Shown here: piece by piece, positions 52,007 through 60,780 of the stretch | Position numbering within the stretch: the first letter of the stretch is position 1 | Layout of the letters: each line of letters begins with the position of its first letter | Origin: Halorientalis persicus | GTDB lineage: Archaea; Halobacteriota; Halobacteria; Halobacteriales; Haloarculaceae | Direction: 5' to 3' | NCBI RefSeq assembly: GCF_900110215.1 | Contig: NZ_FOCX01000004.1 | Location: 186,001-250,000 of the forward strand | Length of the DNA stretch: 64,000 nt | Notes under the pieces: generated by a model | What the model was told of the DNA's origin: nothing | Databases searched by the model: none | Seen by the model: only the letters and a program-made list of their open reading frames with translations | Program-made: the position numbers and the translations under genes

Positions 52007-53992
52007 GTGGTAGTCGTGAACGCCCGTACGAGCGCGCTCGATGCAGTCGTCTTCGGGGTGGACATTCAGAGCGGTGACGTACGCGGGTCGGCACCGTCGT
52101 ACGCACTGGTCGTCTTCGACGGCGAGTCCGTGAGCCGAGACGTGGTCTCCCGCCGGAAACTCCGCCGGCTGATCGACGACCGGGAGCCGGCCATCGTCGC
52201 GACGGACAACACGTACGAACTCGCAGAGGACAAGGACGCCCTGATCCACTTTCTGGGCGAACTTCCCGACGAGACGACACTCGTCCAGGTCACGGGGGCG
52301 GAGCGCCCGGAACCGCTCTCGCGGGTCGCCGGCCGGCACAACGTCCCATACGGCAAGGATCCGATGAAGGAAGCCGAAGCCGCGGCACGACTCGCCGCGA
52401 TGAACGTCGGGCAGGAAGTCTCGGCCTTCACGAACACCACCCGTGTGAAGGTCGCTCGCGGGCGCTCGACCGGCAAGGGCGGCTGGTCGGAGGACCGCTA
52501 CACCCGCCGCATCCACGGCGCAGTCAAGAAACGGACCCGCGAGGTCGAGTCCGAACTCGACGAGGCCGGGCTCGACTACGACCGGGACGCGACCGAGAAG
52601 TACGGCGGGTTCTCGAACGCGGTCTTCGAGGTCGAGGGGCGGCCGACCGACATTCCCGTCTCGGCACACCGCTCGGGCGACGTGCGGGTCGAAATCGAGC
52701 GCGAGCGCCGCGACGGCATCGAGTTCCAGCCGCTGGTCAAGCGACGGGATCACGTCATCGTCGGCATCGATCCCGGGACGACGACCGCGGCGGCCGTCGT
52801 CGACGTGCACGGCGACGTACTGGACGTGTTCAGCACCCGGACTGCCGACACCGCGGACGTGATCGAGTGGATCATCGAGCGCGGCCGGCCCATCGTCGTC
52901 GCCGCCGACGTGGAGCCGATGCCCGAGACCGTCGAGAAGATCCGGCGGAGCTTCGAGGCGGCCGCGTGGGTGCCCGCCAGCGACCTCCCGGTCGACGAGA
53001 AGAAACACCGCACCCGCGAGGAGGGGTACGACGACGACCACCAGCGCGACGCCCTGGCGGCGGCGCTGTCGGCGTTCGACGCTCACGAGGGCCAGTTCGA
53101 GCGGATCGCCGAGAAGGTGCCGCCCCAGTTCGACCTCGGGGAGGTGCTGGCCCGCGTCGTCGCCGGCGAGGAATCCGTCGAGGCCGTGATCTCGGAGCTG
53201 GAACGCGATCCCGAAGAGGACGAGGAGACGACCGAGCACACGCCCCGGGAACTCACCGCCGAGGAGAAAAAGATCAAGCGACTCGAAGCGCGGGTCGACA
53301 GGCTAGAGGACCACAACGAGGACCTGAAAGACACCATCGCGCGCAAGGACGAGCGGATCGAGGAGTACGAGCAGGAGCTCTCGGAGGCCCGCCGCGAGGA
53401 ACGCCGCGAGGCTCGCGAGCGGCGGGAGATCACCCGCCTCGAACGGGAGAACGAACGGCTCGAACGGGAACTCGACGCGGAGCGCGAGCGGGTCGACGAC
53501 CTGGAGACCAAACTCGAACGGCTGAAGTCGCTGTGGAAACTCGACCACTCGAACTTCGCGGATGTCTCGGAGAAACAGGCCGATCTCGTCCCGGTGAAGG
53601 TCATCGAGGAGTTCACCAGAGACGCCATCGAGCACGCCGACGAGGCCTTCGGACTCGCCGAGGGTGACGTGCTCTACCTGCGAGACGGGAGCGGTGCCGG
53701 GCGGTCGACCGCTCAGCGACTCACGGACGTGAACCCGCGTGTGGTCCTGCGGGACGGCGGCCAGCTCTCCGAGGCCGCCGACGACCTGCTCTTCGAACAC
53801 GACGTGCCGGTCGGCCCCGCAGAGGACGTGCGGATTCAGGAGGTCGACGAACTCGCGGTGGCTCGCGAAAGCGAGGTCGAGACCGTGATCGACGACTGGG
53901 AGGACCGGGCCGAGGAACGCGAGAAACAGAACAACGAGCAGATGGTGGATCGACTGATCAGCGAACACCGGGCCGACCGCCCGGAGAGCTAG
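52007..53992 (+). CDS. DUF460-family RNase H-like/coiled-coil protein
   Basis: A 661-residue archaeal DUF460 protein. The N-terminal region (10-110) and the middle (about 245-375) have RNase H-like folds; the second contains IVGIDPGTTTAAAVVD, the typical acidic strand, AADVEP and DDDHQRDALAAAL near its end. A long coiled coil (about 420-525, Arg/Glu-rich) and a C-terminal strand-rich region (about 530-661) follow. It might be a nuclease that acts on nucleic acids, but its function is unknown. Start is a GTG; the alternatives at 52007 and 52016 cannot be separated. Confidence 0.82.
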   Translation: MVVVNARTSALDAVVFGVDIQSGDVRGSAPSYALVVFDGESVSRDVVSRRKLRRLIDDREPAIVATDNTYELAEDKDALIHFLGELPDETTLVQVTGAERPEPLSRVAGRHNVPYGKDPMKEAEAAARLAAMNVGQEVSAFTNTTRVKVARGRSTGKGGWSEDRYTRRIHGAVKKRTREVESELDEAGLDYDRDATEKYGGFSNAVFEVEGRPTDIPVSAHRSGDVRVEIERERRDGIEFQPLVKRRDHVIVGIDPGTTTAAAVVDVHGDVLDVFSTRTADTADVIEWIIERGRPIVVAADVEPMPETVEKIRRSFEAAAWVPASDLPVDEKKHRTREEGYDDDHQRDALAAALSAFDAHEGQFERIAEKVPPQFDLGEVLARVVAGEESVEAVISELERDPEEDEETTEHTPRELTAEEKKIKRLEARVDRLEDHNEDLKDTIARKDERIEEYEQELSEARREERREARERREITRLERENERLERELDAERERVDDLETKLERLKSLWKLDHSNFADVSEKQADLVPVKVIEEFTRDAIEHADEAFGLAEGDVLYLRDGSGAGRSTAQRLTDVNPRVVLRDGGQLSEAADDLLFEHDVPVGPAEDVRIQEVDELAVARESEVETVIDDWEDRAEEREKQNNEQMVDRLISEHRADRPES

Positions 53993-54183
53993 GTCACGTC
54001 ACCCATTCCCATCCCGAGCGTGCCCAGTATCGTCGTCACGAACCCGTAGGCGACCAGCAACAGTCCGGCGATCACGAAACAGATGCCAGCCGCGATGAGG
54101 GGGTTCTCTATCGCAACGACGCCGATCCCACCGAGCAGGAGGACCAGCCCCAGAACTCCTGCCGTCCCAATCTTGTCCAGCAT
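53989..54183 (-). CDS. Small two-helix membrane protein (DUF7470-like)
   Basis: A 64-residue protein starting MLDKIGTAGVLGLVLLLGGIGVVAIENPLIAAG, with two membrane helices (about 9-25 and 29-52). I recall a haloarchaeal DUF7470 family of this kind. Function unknown. Its stop overlaps the stop of DUF460 by four bases, convergent. Confidence 0.65.
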   Translation of the reverse strand: MLDKIGTAGVLGLVLLLGGIGVVAIENPLIAAGICFVIAGLLLVAYGFVTTILGTLGMGMGDVT

Positions 54184-54284
54184 ACACTCCCCTCCCGTCT
54201 CGGATAGCTTAAAAACGGTGACTCGACACGAGAGGGCCGGTACCGTCGGCTGTAACGGAGATCTCAGCGACGGGAACACGACAC

Positions 54285-54338
54285 AGGTTTATAATTAAAT
54301 CAGACAGAAAAATTTTAAGCAAAAAATATAGAAATTAA
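54285..54338 (+). promoter_or_regulatory. Very AT-rich promoter region of the surface protein
   Basis: About 54 bases with more than four-fifths A/T, including TTTATAATTAAAT (54287-54299), AATTTTAAG and AAAAAATATAG, directly before the start codon. There are several possible TATA boxes; AATTTTAAG (54311-54319) is at the right distance (about 30 bases) from the ATG at 54348. The contrast with the GC-rich surroundings is stark. Confidence 0.55.
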
Positions 54339-55991
54339 GTGAACACTATGGGGGAGATACGAATCGCAGCAGTAGTCGCCACCCTTGCACTCGGTATCGC
54401 AGCTGTGGGGGTTGCGGGTGCAGTCGGTGGCGACACCGTGACAGCAGCCGGCGCGGTTGACGCGTCGCTCGGGACGGTACAGACGAACACGACCGATGGG
54501 ACGACGAACACCACCGATACGACGAACGGCACGGACTCGACGGACACGACGAACGAGACTGCGACGGGGACTGTCGCGGGGACGGTGACCGACGAGGGTG
54601 GCTCGGCGGTGGCGGACGCGACCGTCACGGTCGGATCGGCGACGACGACCAACGCGACCGGGGAGTACGCGGTCACGGTACCGACCGGGACGGACACGCT
54701 CGCGGTGTCGGTCGCCGGCGAGCAGGTCGCCACGCGGTCGGTGAACGTGACGGCGAACGCGACGACGGCCGTCGACCTGACCGTCGCGGTGACCGCGACG
54801 ATCAAGGGGCGGGTGACCGACAGCGACGGCCAGCCGATCAGTCCGGTGCTCGTCGAACTGCGCGAACCCGGCAGGTTCGAGGACATGGCCCAGTTCCCGA
54901 CCGAGTACGTGGCGCGGACGCAACCGGACACCGACGGGTACTATCAGCTCGCCGCCGACCCGGGCGAATACGACCTCGGTGCCGGGAGCGTCGAGTACGA
55001 GATCGAGGTAACGTCCGTCTCGCTCTCGCCGGGTGCGACGCTGACCCGGAACTTCACGATCGAACGGGCTGACGGGGGAATCGCCGGGACGGTCACCGAC
55101 GAGAGCGGGACGCCGATCCCGAACGCGACCGTGACGACGCTGAACGGCACGGCGTCGGCCGCGACCGATACCGACGGTGCCTTCGATCTCACGATCGCCG
55201 AAGGCTCGTACACGGTGGTCGCCGACGCCGACGGCTACCAGCCGACCACCAGCGAGGTCGCCGTGCAGGCGGGCCAGACCACGGAGACCGACCTCTCGCT
55301 CACCGCACGGAACGCCTCGGCGTCGCCACTCGGGGTTGCAATCGCCGACACGTCCGATCCGGTCGCGCCGGGCGGGACGGTCGCCGTCGACGCGTCGCTG
55401 ACCAACCGGCGCGACGAGACGGTCAGCCAGACCGTGGCGCTCGTCGTCGACGGCGAGACCGTCGACGACACGTTCGCCTCGGTGGCCGCCGGTGCGAGCG
55501 AGTCGGTCACGCTCGTCTGGACGGCGAGCGCCGACGCCGACGGGAGTTACACGGCGACGGTGCAAAGCGGCGACGCGGCCGCGTCGACCGTCCTCACCGT
55601 CGATCCGTCGCTGAACACGTCCGACGGTAGCGGGACCGACGACGGGGCCACCAACGGCGGCACCGACGACACCGGCGGTGCCGACCCGACGTTCGGGACT
55701 GGCAACGACTCCAGTGGCGACCTGTTCGAGGGGATCGGGAAGGACTCGGCCGACGCAAACCTGTCGTTCGAGGGGATCGGGAACGACACTGACCCGACGT
55801 TCGATGGCGTCAACACGAGCGATTCGGACGCGCCGACGTTCGAGTTCGACACCGGCTCCGATGGCCCGGATTTCGACTTCGAGACCGGATCGGACGCGCC
55901 GACGTTCGACTTCGGCACCGACAGCGGGGGGCCGGATTTCGACTTCGAGGCCGGATCGGACGCGCCGGCGTTCGAGTTCCCGTCGGACTAG
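54339..55991 (+). CDS. Large surface protein with carboxypeptidase-regulatory-like domains and F-D-F tail
   Basis: About 550 residues. A signal peptide (4-30) is followed by a Thr/Asn-rich part (N-T-T sequons), then two or three carboxypeptidase-regulatory-like beta domains (about 76-145, 150-240, 245-315: VAGTVTDEGGSAVADATVTV, IAGTVTDESGTPIPNATVTT), a CARDB-like domain (about 325-425), an acidic linker and a tail of repeats such as DAPTFEFDTGSDGPDFDFE (about 495-550). The tail units of about ten residues (DxPxFxFxTGSD) are unlike a known anchor. The start may be the GTG at 54339 or the ATG at 54348; the ATG is the better choice. Function unknown. Confidence 0.8.
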   Translation: MNTMGEIRIAAVVATLALGIAAVGVAGAVGGDTVTAAGAVDASLGTVQTNTTDGTTNTTDTTNGTDSTDTTNETATGTVAGTVTDEGGSAVADATVTVGSATTTNATGEYAVTVPTGTDTLAVSVAGEQVATRSVNVTANATTAVDLTVAVTATIKGRVTDSDGQPISPVLVELREPGRFEDMAQFPTEYVARTQPDTDGYYQLAADPGEYDLGAGSVEYEIEVTSVSLSPGATLTRNFTIERADGGIAGTVTDESGTPIPNATVTTLNGTASAATDTDGAFDLTIAEGSYTVVADADGYQPTTSEVAVQAGQTTETDLSLTARNASASPLGVAIADTSDPVAPGGTVAVDASLTNRRDETVSQTVALVVDGETVDDTFASVAAGASESVTLVWTASADADGSYTATVQSGDAAASTVLTVDPSLNTSDGSGTDDGATNGGTDDTGGADPTFGTGNDSSGDLFEGIGKDSADANLSFEGIGNDTDPTFDGVNTSDSDAPTFEFDTGSDGPDFDFETGSDAPTFDFGTDSGGPDFDFEAGSDAPAFEFPSD

Positions 55992-56031
55992 CCGGACTCC
56001 CGTTTTTGCGAGAAAGTGGTCGGAAAAGCCG

Positions 56032-57099
56032 CTAGAACTCGTTGCAGACGGGGATGCCGACGGTTTCGTAGTTCCCCATGTTGCCGATCACGTCCGGCAC
56101 TTCTTCGAGCGAGACGGTCTCGGTGACGATCTGGCCGGGGTCGATCTTGCCGCGGGACATCATGCGGAAGATCTGGTCGTACTCGTTGGGTGGCATCCCG
56201 AAGGAGCCGTAGAACTCGCGCTCGTCCATGACCATGTTGTCGACCGGCAGTTCGACGTTCCCGTCGTTCTCGCCGGTTGTGAGCCCGATCTGGAGGTGCT
56301 GGCCAGCCTTCCCGAGGGAGTTGATGGCGGCCTTGCAGGTTTCGGCGACGCCCAGCGCGTCCACGGCCACGTCGACGCCCTGGGAGGAATCGGTGTGGGC
56401 CTTGACCGCCTGGGCGGCGTCCTTTACATCGGTCGCGTTGATGATCTCGTCGGCACCGAGTTCCTCGGCGGCCCAGAGCTGTTCGTCCTTGATGTCGACG
56501 GCGATCACGTTTGCCCCGAGCGCGTCGGCGATGTGGACCGCCGAGAGCCCGACCCCGCCACAGCCGTGGACGGCGACCCAGTCGCCGGGCGTGACGTCGA
56601 CGCGGCTGACCAGGCCGTGGAACGCGGTGGCGAACCGACAGCCCAGACCGGCGACGTTGACCGGATCCACGTCGTCGGGTAGTTTCACGACGTTGTGGTC
56701 GGCCTCCCGGACGGGGAACCGCTCGGCGAAAGCCCCGGGGGCCATCCCCAGGAAGCCGAGCGGGACCATGCGGTCACAGATGTTCCCGCGGCCGTCACGG
56801 CAGTGCTGACAGGTACCGTCCGAGAGGTTGAACGGGACGGTCACCATGTCGCCCTCGCGGAACCGCTCGACGTTGTCCCCCACCTCGACGACGCGGCCGG
56901 CCGGTTCGTGGCCGAAGATCAGTCCTTCCGTCGGGACCACGCCGATGTGTCCCCAGTCCCCCTTCCAGGCGTGCCAGTCGCTCCGGCAGATCCCGCAGGC
57001 TTCTGTCTCGACGACCACCTGGTCTTCGTCGGCCGTCGGCTCTTCGACATCCTGAATCTCAAGGGGCTCTTCTACCCCCTGAAAGACTGCTGCTTTCAT
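56032..57099 (-). CDS. adh: Zinc-dependent alcohol dehydrogenase
   Basis: A 355-residue medium-chain dehydrogenase. Catalytic zinc ligands are in GICRSD (Cys38) and GHEPAG (His64, Glu65); the NAD(P) loop is HGCGGVGLSAV (about 174-184). The structural zinc loop reads DGTCQHCRDGRGNIC, with Asp94 where the first cysteine usually is and Cys97, Cys100 and Cys108 remaining. The substrate is unknown; alcohols or aldehydes are likely. TTTTATTA about 28 bases upstream of the ATG at 57099 is a good TATA box. It is divergent from the aIF1A gene. Confidence 0.88.
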   Translation of the reverse strand: MKAAVFQGVEEPLEIQDVEEPTADEDQVVVETEACGICRSDWHAWKGDWGHIGVVPTEGLIFGHEPAGRVVEVGDNVERFREGDMVTVPFNLSDGTCQHCRDGRGNICDRMVPLGFLGMAPGAFAERFPVREADHNVVKLPDDVDPVNVAGLGCRFATAFHGLVSRVDVTPGDWVAVHGCGGVGLSAVHIADALGANVIAVDIKDEQLWAAEELGADEIINATDVKDAAQAVKAHTDSSQGVDVAVDALGVAETCKAAINSLGKAGQHLQIGLTTGENDGNVELPVDNMVMDEREFYGSFGMPPNEYDQIFRMMSRGKIDPGQIVTETVSLEEVPDVIGNMGNYETVGIPVCNEF

Positions 57100-57273
57100 A
57101 CAGCCCCTATCAATAGAGACACCGTAATAAAACATTGGTAGGCCTTTTCATACCCCCAATTTTTGAGGTCTATCCGGTTATATGGGGCCGTATTTCATGG
57201 GGCGTGCTATCATGCGTGTGCGGGCGGTATCGGACGCTTCGGGGGCTGTTCGTCCGTCTCCTGGTGTTGAAAA

Positions 57274-57280
57274 ACTTAAA
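57274..57280 (+). promoter_or_regulatory. TATA-like box of the aIF1A operon
   Basis: ACTTAAA, preceded by GTTGAAAA, sits about 29 bases upstream of the aIF1A ATG. Transcription from it would start within a few bases of the start codon. I see no other promoter before the downstream kinase and KH genes, so it probably drives all three. Confidence 0.5.
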
Positions 57281-57305
57281 CCGTCTGCCCGCCGAAGGGG
57301 CGACT

Positions 57306-57593
57306 ATGAGTGACAACGAGGGACGCAAAGACCTTCGGATGCCCGACGACGACGAGGTCTTTGCGGTCGTCACGAATATGCTCGGTGCGAACCGGGTACG
57401 TGTCCGGTGTATGGACGGTGTCGAACGCACAGCACGCATCCCCGGGAAGATGCAGAAACGCATCTGGATCCGCGAAGACGACGTGGTACTGGTCGAACCG
57501 TGGGACTGGCAAGACGAGAAGGCGGACATCACCTGGCGCTACGAGAAACAGGAGGCGGACCAGCTTCGGCAGGAGGGTCACATCCAAGAGTGA
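57306..57593 (+). CDS. eif1A: Translation initiation factor aIF1A
   Basis: A 95-residue OB-fold initiation factor. [45 protein letters not shown] and [21 protein letters not shown] are the conserved strands. It binds the 30S A site and supports start-codon selection. It heads a tight run with the Rio1 kinase and the KH-domain gene, which both act in small-subunit maturation. The ATG is chosen after a 57-residue in-frame upstream region that lacks family sequence. Confidence 0.95.
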   Translation: MSDNEGRKDLRMPDDDEVFAVVTNMLGANRVRVRCMDGVERTARIPGKMQKRIWIREDDVVLVEPWDWQDEKADITWRYEKQEADQLRQEGHIQE

Positions 57594-57654
57594 TGTGTTC
57601 CATCGCGGGGTGTGCCGACGGGACTGACTCGCGGGCACGCCGAGAGAGGGCACG

Positions 57655-58536
57655 ATGACCACCGAGTTCGATCTCGTCGACACCGACGATATCGACTCAC
57701 CGGGCGACGAGTGGGAAGAGATCGACGTCGCCGACACCGAGGCCGACCGTATCGCCCGGAGCCGCGACCGGGAGTTCAGCCAGTTCCGCGAACGGATCAA
57801 AGATGCAGACCAGTTCAAGGTCGAAGCATCCGTTTTCGACGACGCGACGTTCGGTGCCCTCTACAAACTCGTCCAGGACGGCCACATCGACGCGTTCGGC
57901 GGGCCGATCTCGACGGGCAAGGAAGCCAACGTCTACTCCGCGCTGGGCGGGTCGGCGGCCGCCGACGCGCTGGACGCCGCGGACTCGCCCGAAGTCGCCG
58001 TCAAGGTCTACCGGATCAACGCTTCCGATTTTCGGGATATGCGCGGGTACCTCGACGGCGACCCCCGGTTCGACGGCATCGGCTCGAACAAGAGCGATGT
58101 CGTCAAGGCGTGGGTCCGCAAGGAGTTCGCCAACCTCAGGCGCGCGCAGGCGGCCGGCGTCCGCGTCCCCGAACCCATCGCCGTCGAGCGCAACGTCCTC
58201 GTGATGGAACTGCTGGGGATCGACGAGGGTCGGGCCAAGCGACTGGCGGAGGTCCACGTCGAGAACCCCGAGACCGCATTCGAGGTGGTCCGGGAGTATA
58301 TGCGCCGCCTCCACAGCGCCGGGCTGGTCCACGGCGACCTCTCCGAGTACAACATTATCCTCCACGGCGAGGAACTGGTCGTCATCGACCTGGGGCAGGC
58401 GGTCACTGTCCACCACCCCAACAGCCGCGACTTCCTCGAACGGGACTGTCACAACGTCGCCTCGTTTTTCCGCCGGCAGGGACTGGCGGTCGAGGACGAC
58501 GACCTGCTGGCGTTCGTGACCGGCGGTGCGGACTGA
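57655..58536 (+). CDS. rio1: Rio1 serine/threonine kinase
   Basis: A 293-residue atypical kinase. The glycine-loop equivalent STGKEANVY (86-94), the lysine in VAVKVYR (Lys117), the catalytic HGDLSEYN (226-233) and the metal-binding IDLGQ (244-248) are all Rio1-type. Rio1 takes part in late 40S/30S maturation by an ATPase-dependent release step. An N-terminal acidic region (1-35) is unusual. It lies 61 bases after aIF1A and 84 bases before the KH gene. Confidence 0.95.
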   Translation: MTTEFDLVDTDDIDSPGDEWEEIDVADTEADRIARSRDREFSQFRERIKDADQFKVEASVFDDATFGALYKLVQDGHIDAFGGPISTGKEANVYSALGGSAAADALDAADSPEVAVKVYRINASDFRDMRGYLDGDPRFDGIGSNKSDVVKAWVRKEFANLRRAQAAGVRVPEPIAVERNVLVMELLGIDEGRAKRLAEVHVENPETAFEVVREYMRRLHSAGLVHGDLSEYNIILHGEELVVIDLGQAVTVHHPNSRDFLERDCHNVASFFRRQGLAVEDDDLLAFVTGGAD

Positions 58537-58620
58537 TTGGCGGCCACGGACCGCGACGGTTCAGTGGCGGCCACCGTGCGAAGGCTTGAAAACGCGTGGT
58601 ATCGTAGTGACGAGCATATT

Positions 58621-59169
58621 ATGCAGCACGTGAAGATACCGCAGGACCGCATCGGCGTGCTCATCGGCGAAGGTGGGGAGACGATGCGCGAGATCGAAGA
58701 GCGCGCGGAGGTTCGCCTCGACATCGACTCCGAGAGCGGCTCGGTAAAGGTCGAGACGGTCGGTGACCCCATCGTGGGGCTGAACGGCCCGGACATCGTG
58801 AAGGCCATCGGCCGCGGGTTCGCTCCCGAGGACGCACTGGAACTGCTCGAAGACGACCTGATGATGTTCGACGTGGTCGACCTGAAGGCCGCCGCCCGGA
58901 ACAAGAAAGATATGCGACGGAAGAAAGGGCGGCTCATCGGTGAAGACGGCCGGACGCGGGAGCTGATGGAGGAGTTGTCCGGCGCGGCCGTCGTCATCTA
59001 CGGCTCGACGCTGTCGATCATCGGCGAGCCAGAACAGGTCGACACCGTCCGGGAGGCCGCCGAGATGATCCTCGACGGCGCGCCCCACGGCTCGGTCTAC
59101 TCGTTCCTGGAGCGCCGCCACAACGAGATGAAACAGAAGGGTATGGAGTACCACCAGTTCACGGGCTGA
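58621..59169 (+). CDS. KH-domain RNA-binding protein (Dim2/Pno1-like)
   Basis: A 182-residue protein with two KH-like domains (about 5-70 and 90-165). The GxxG loops are IGEGGET (residues 15-21) and IGEDGRT (about 105-111). This is the archaeal Dim2/Pno1 homologue, which acts with Rio1 in 16S rRNA 3'-end maturation. The gene order aIF1A-Rio1-KH is common to euryarchaea and supports the function. The start ATG at 58621 begins MQHVKIPQDRIGV; an in-frame region before it (28 residues) is not of the family. Confidence 0.93.
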   Translation: MQHVKIPQDRIGVLIGEGGETMREIEERAEVRLDIDSESGSVKVETVGDPIVGLNGPDIVKAIGRGFAPEDALELLEDDLMMFDVVDLKAAARNKKDMRRKKGRLIGEDGRTRELMEELSGAAVVIYGSTLSIIGEPEQVDTVREAAEMILDGAPHGSVYSFLERRHNEMKQKGMEYHQFTG

Positions 59170-59175
59170 CGCCGG

Positions 59176-60729
59176 TTACTCTTCGTTCGTCGTCTCCGCC
59201 GAATCCGCCGCTCCTCGTCCGAACCAGTTCGCCCACAGCGGCTGGAAGGCGTCCTCGGCCTCGGAGATGCGGTCCCAGTCGCTGAGCCCGCGCTCCTCGT
59301 CGCTCCCGGGGATCGTGTTGTCGAACACCAGCGCCGTGAGGCCGCCGACGGCCATGCCGGTCGTGCCGATCACGTAGGCCGTGTTGGCGACCGCCTCCGT
59401 GCCCAGGACCGAGCCGGCGAGGGGGATCCCGGCCAGTCCCGCCTGGAACGTGGCCACGTCGCCGACGTTGGCCATGTACTCGGGGATGGCGAGGCCGACG
59501 AAAAGCGAGATGCCGAGGACGAACACGTTCCGCGAGGAGTCCAGATCGACGTACTTCAGGTTCGAGAGGCCGACGGCGACGATCTGGCCGAACATGGCGA
59601 CGAACAGGCCGCCGACGATGGGGTCGGGCACGGTCGCGACCAGCCGGCCGAAGTAGCCGACGAACCCGACCACCAGCATCACGATCGCGCCGATCTGGAC
59701 GACTGCGCGCGAGGCCACGCCCGTCAGGCCGATCGCGCCGATGTTCTCCGAATAGGAGGTCGCGCCCCCGGTCCCCATGATTCCGGAGAAGACGTTGGTG
59801 AGTCCCTCCATGCCGATGCCGTGGTTGATGCGGCGCTCGCTGGGCATCCCGCTCCCGGTCAGGCGCGCGACGGCGTGGTAGTCGCCGAAGCTCTCGACGA
59901 TGGAGGCGAGGACGCCGGCGAACATCCCGATGGCGAAGGCCAGCTCGAAGCGGGGCAGCCCCCACTGGAGCGGGTAGATGGGGAACAGCGGCCGGCCGTC
60001 GGTGACCGCGCCGAGGTCCACGAAGCCCGGCGCATTCGGGGCGATGACGCCGGTCACGGAGAGGGCGGCTGCGACGACCCAGGCGATCACCACGCCCAGC
60101 AGGACGGGGAACAGGCTGAACACGCGGTGACTGCGGTCGAGGTACTGGGAGAACAGCACGATCAGGCCCAGGGTCAGGCCGAGCAACCACCAGTTCGTGG
60201 TGGCGGCGGTGACCTGGGGGGTGTCGAACAGCGCCAGGCCGATGAGGGTGATCGTGGGGGCGACGACGACCGGCGAGAGGAAGGCTCTGAGTTTTCCGAC
60301 GATTCCCAGGTAGCCGATAGCGACCTCCGCCAGCGCGGCGACGATGATCGCGCCCTGGAGGACCTGGAGTTTGGCCTGCCAGCCCGGGAGCCCGGCCGTG
60401 GCGGTCGCGGTGGTGACGATGGCGATCGCCGGTGCGAGCATCGAGAAGGGCGCGCCCTGCACGATCGGATAGCGGTTCCCCAGGGTGGTCTGGGCCAGCG
60501 TCGCCACGCCGGAGACGACGAAGAAGGTGCCGACGAACCGCGCGGTCACGTCGGTCGGCATCCCCATCGCGCCCGCGAGGATCAGCGGGACGGCGACGTT
60601 GGCCCCGACCATCGTCAGGTAGTGCTGGAGGCCGAGCAGTATCGACGGCCAGGTTCCCGGCCAGTCGTCGACCCCGTACTCGACGAACGACGCTTCCGAA
60701 CTCTCGTCGGCCTCGGCCTCAGTACCCAT
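59176..60729 (-). CDS. NCS2-family nucleobase permease
   Basis: A 517-residue permease with 12-14 membrane helices of the uracil-xanthine permease family. QGAPFSMLAP (about 89-98), SFGDYHAVARL (about 280-290), GTGGATSYSENIGAIGLTGVASR (about 319-341) are family motifs. It would import uracil or a purine with protons or sodium. It stops six bases after the convergent KH gene. The start is ATG at 60729. Confidence 0.9.
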   Translation of the reverse strand: MGTEAEADESSEASFVEYGVDDWPGTWPSILLGLQHYLTMVGANVAVPLILAGAMGMPTDVTARFVGTFFVVSGVATLAQTTLGNRYPIVQGAPFSMLAPAIAIVTTATATAGLPGWQAKLQVLQGAIIVAALAEVAIGYLGIVGKLRAFLSPVVVAPTITLIGLALFDTPQVTAATTNWWLLGLTLGLIVLFSQYLDRSHRVFSLFPVLLGVVIAWVVAAALSVTGVIAPNAPGFVDLGAVTDGRPLFPIYPLQWGLPRFELAFAIGMFAGVLASIVESFGDYHAVARLTGSGMPSERRINHGIGMEGLTNVFSGIMGTGGATSYSENIGAIGLTGVASRAVVQIGAIVMLVVGFVGYFGRLVATVPDPIVGGLFVAMFGQIVAVGLSNLKYVDLDSSRNVFVLGISLFVGLAIPEYMANVGDVATFQAGLAGIPLAGSVLGTEAVANTAYVIGTTGMAVGGLTALVFDNTIPGSDEERGLSDWDRISEAEDAFQPLWANWFGRGAADSAETTNEE

Positions 60730-60780
60730 CGGTCGGGGCTGTGGCCTGGCGGGCAAAACCCCGTCGGTCTCGGCCGACGC

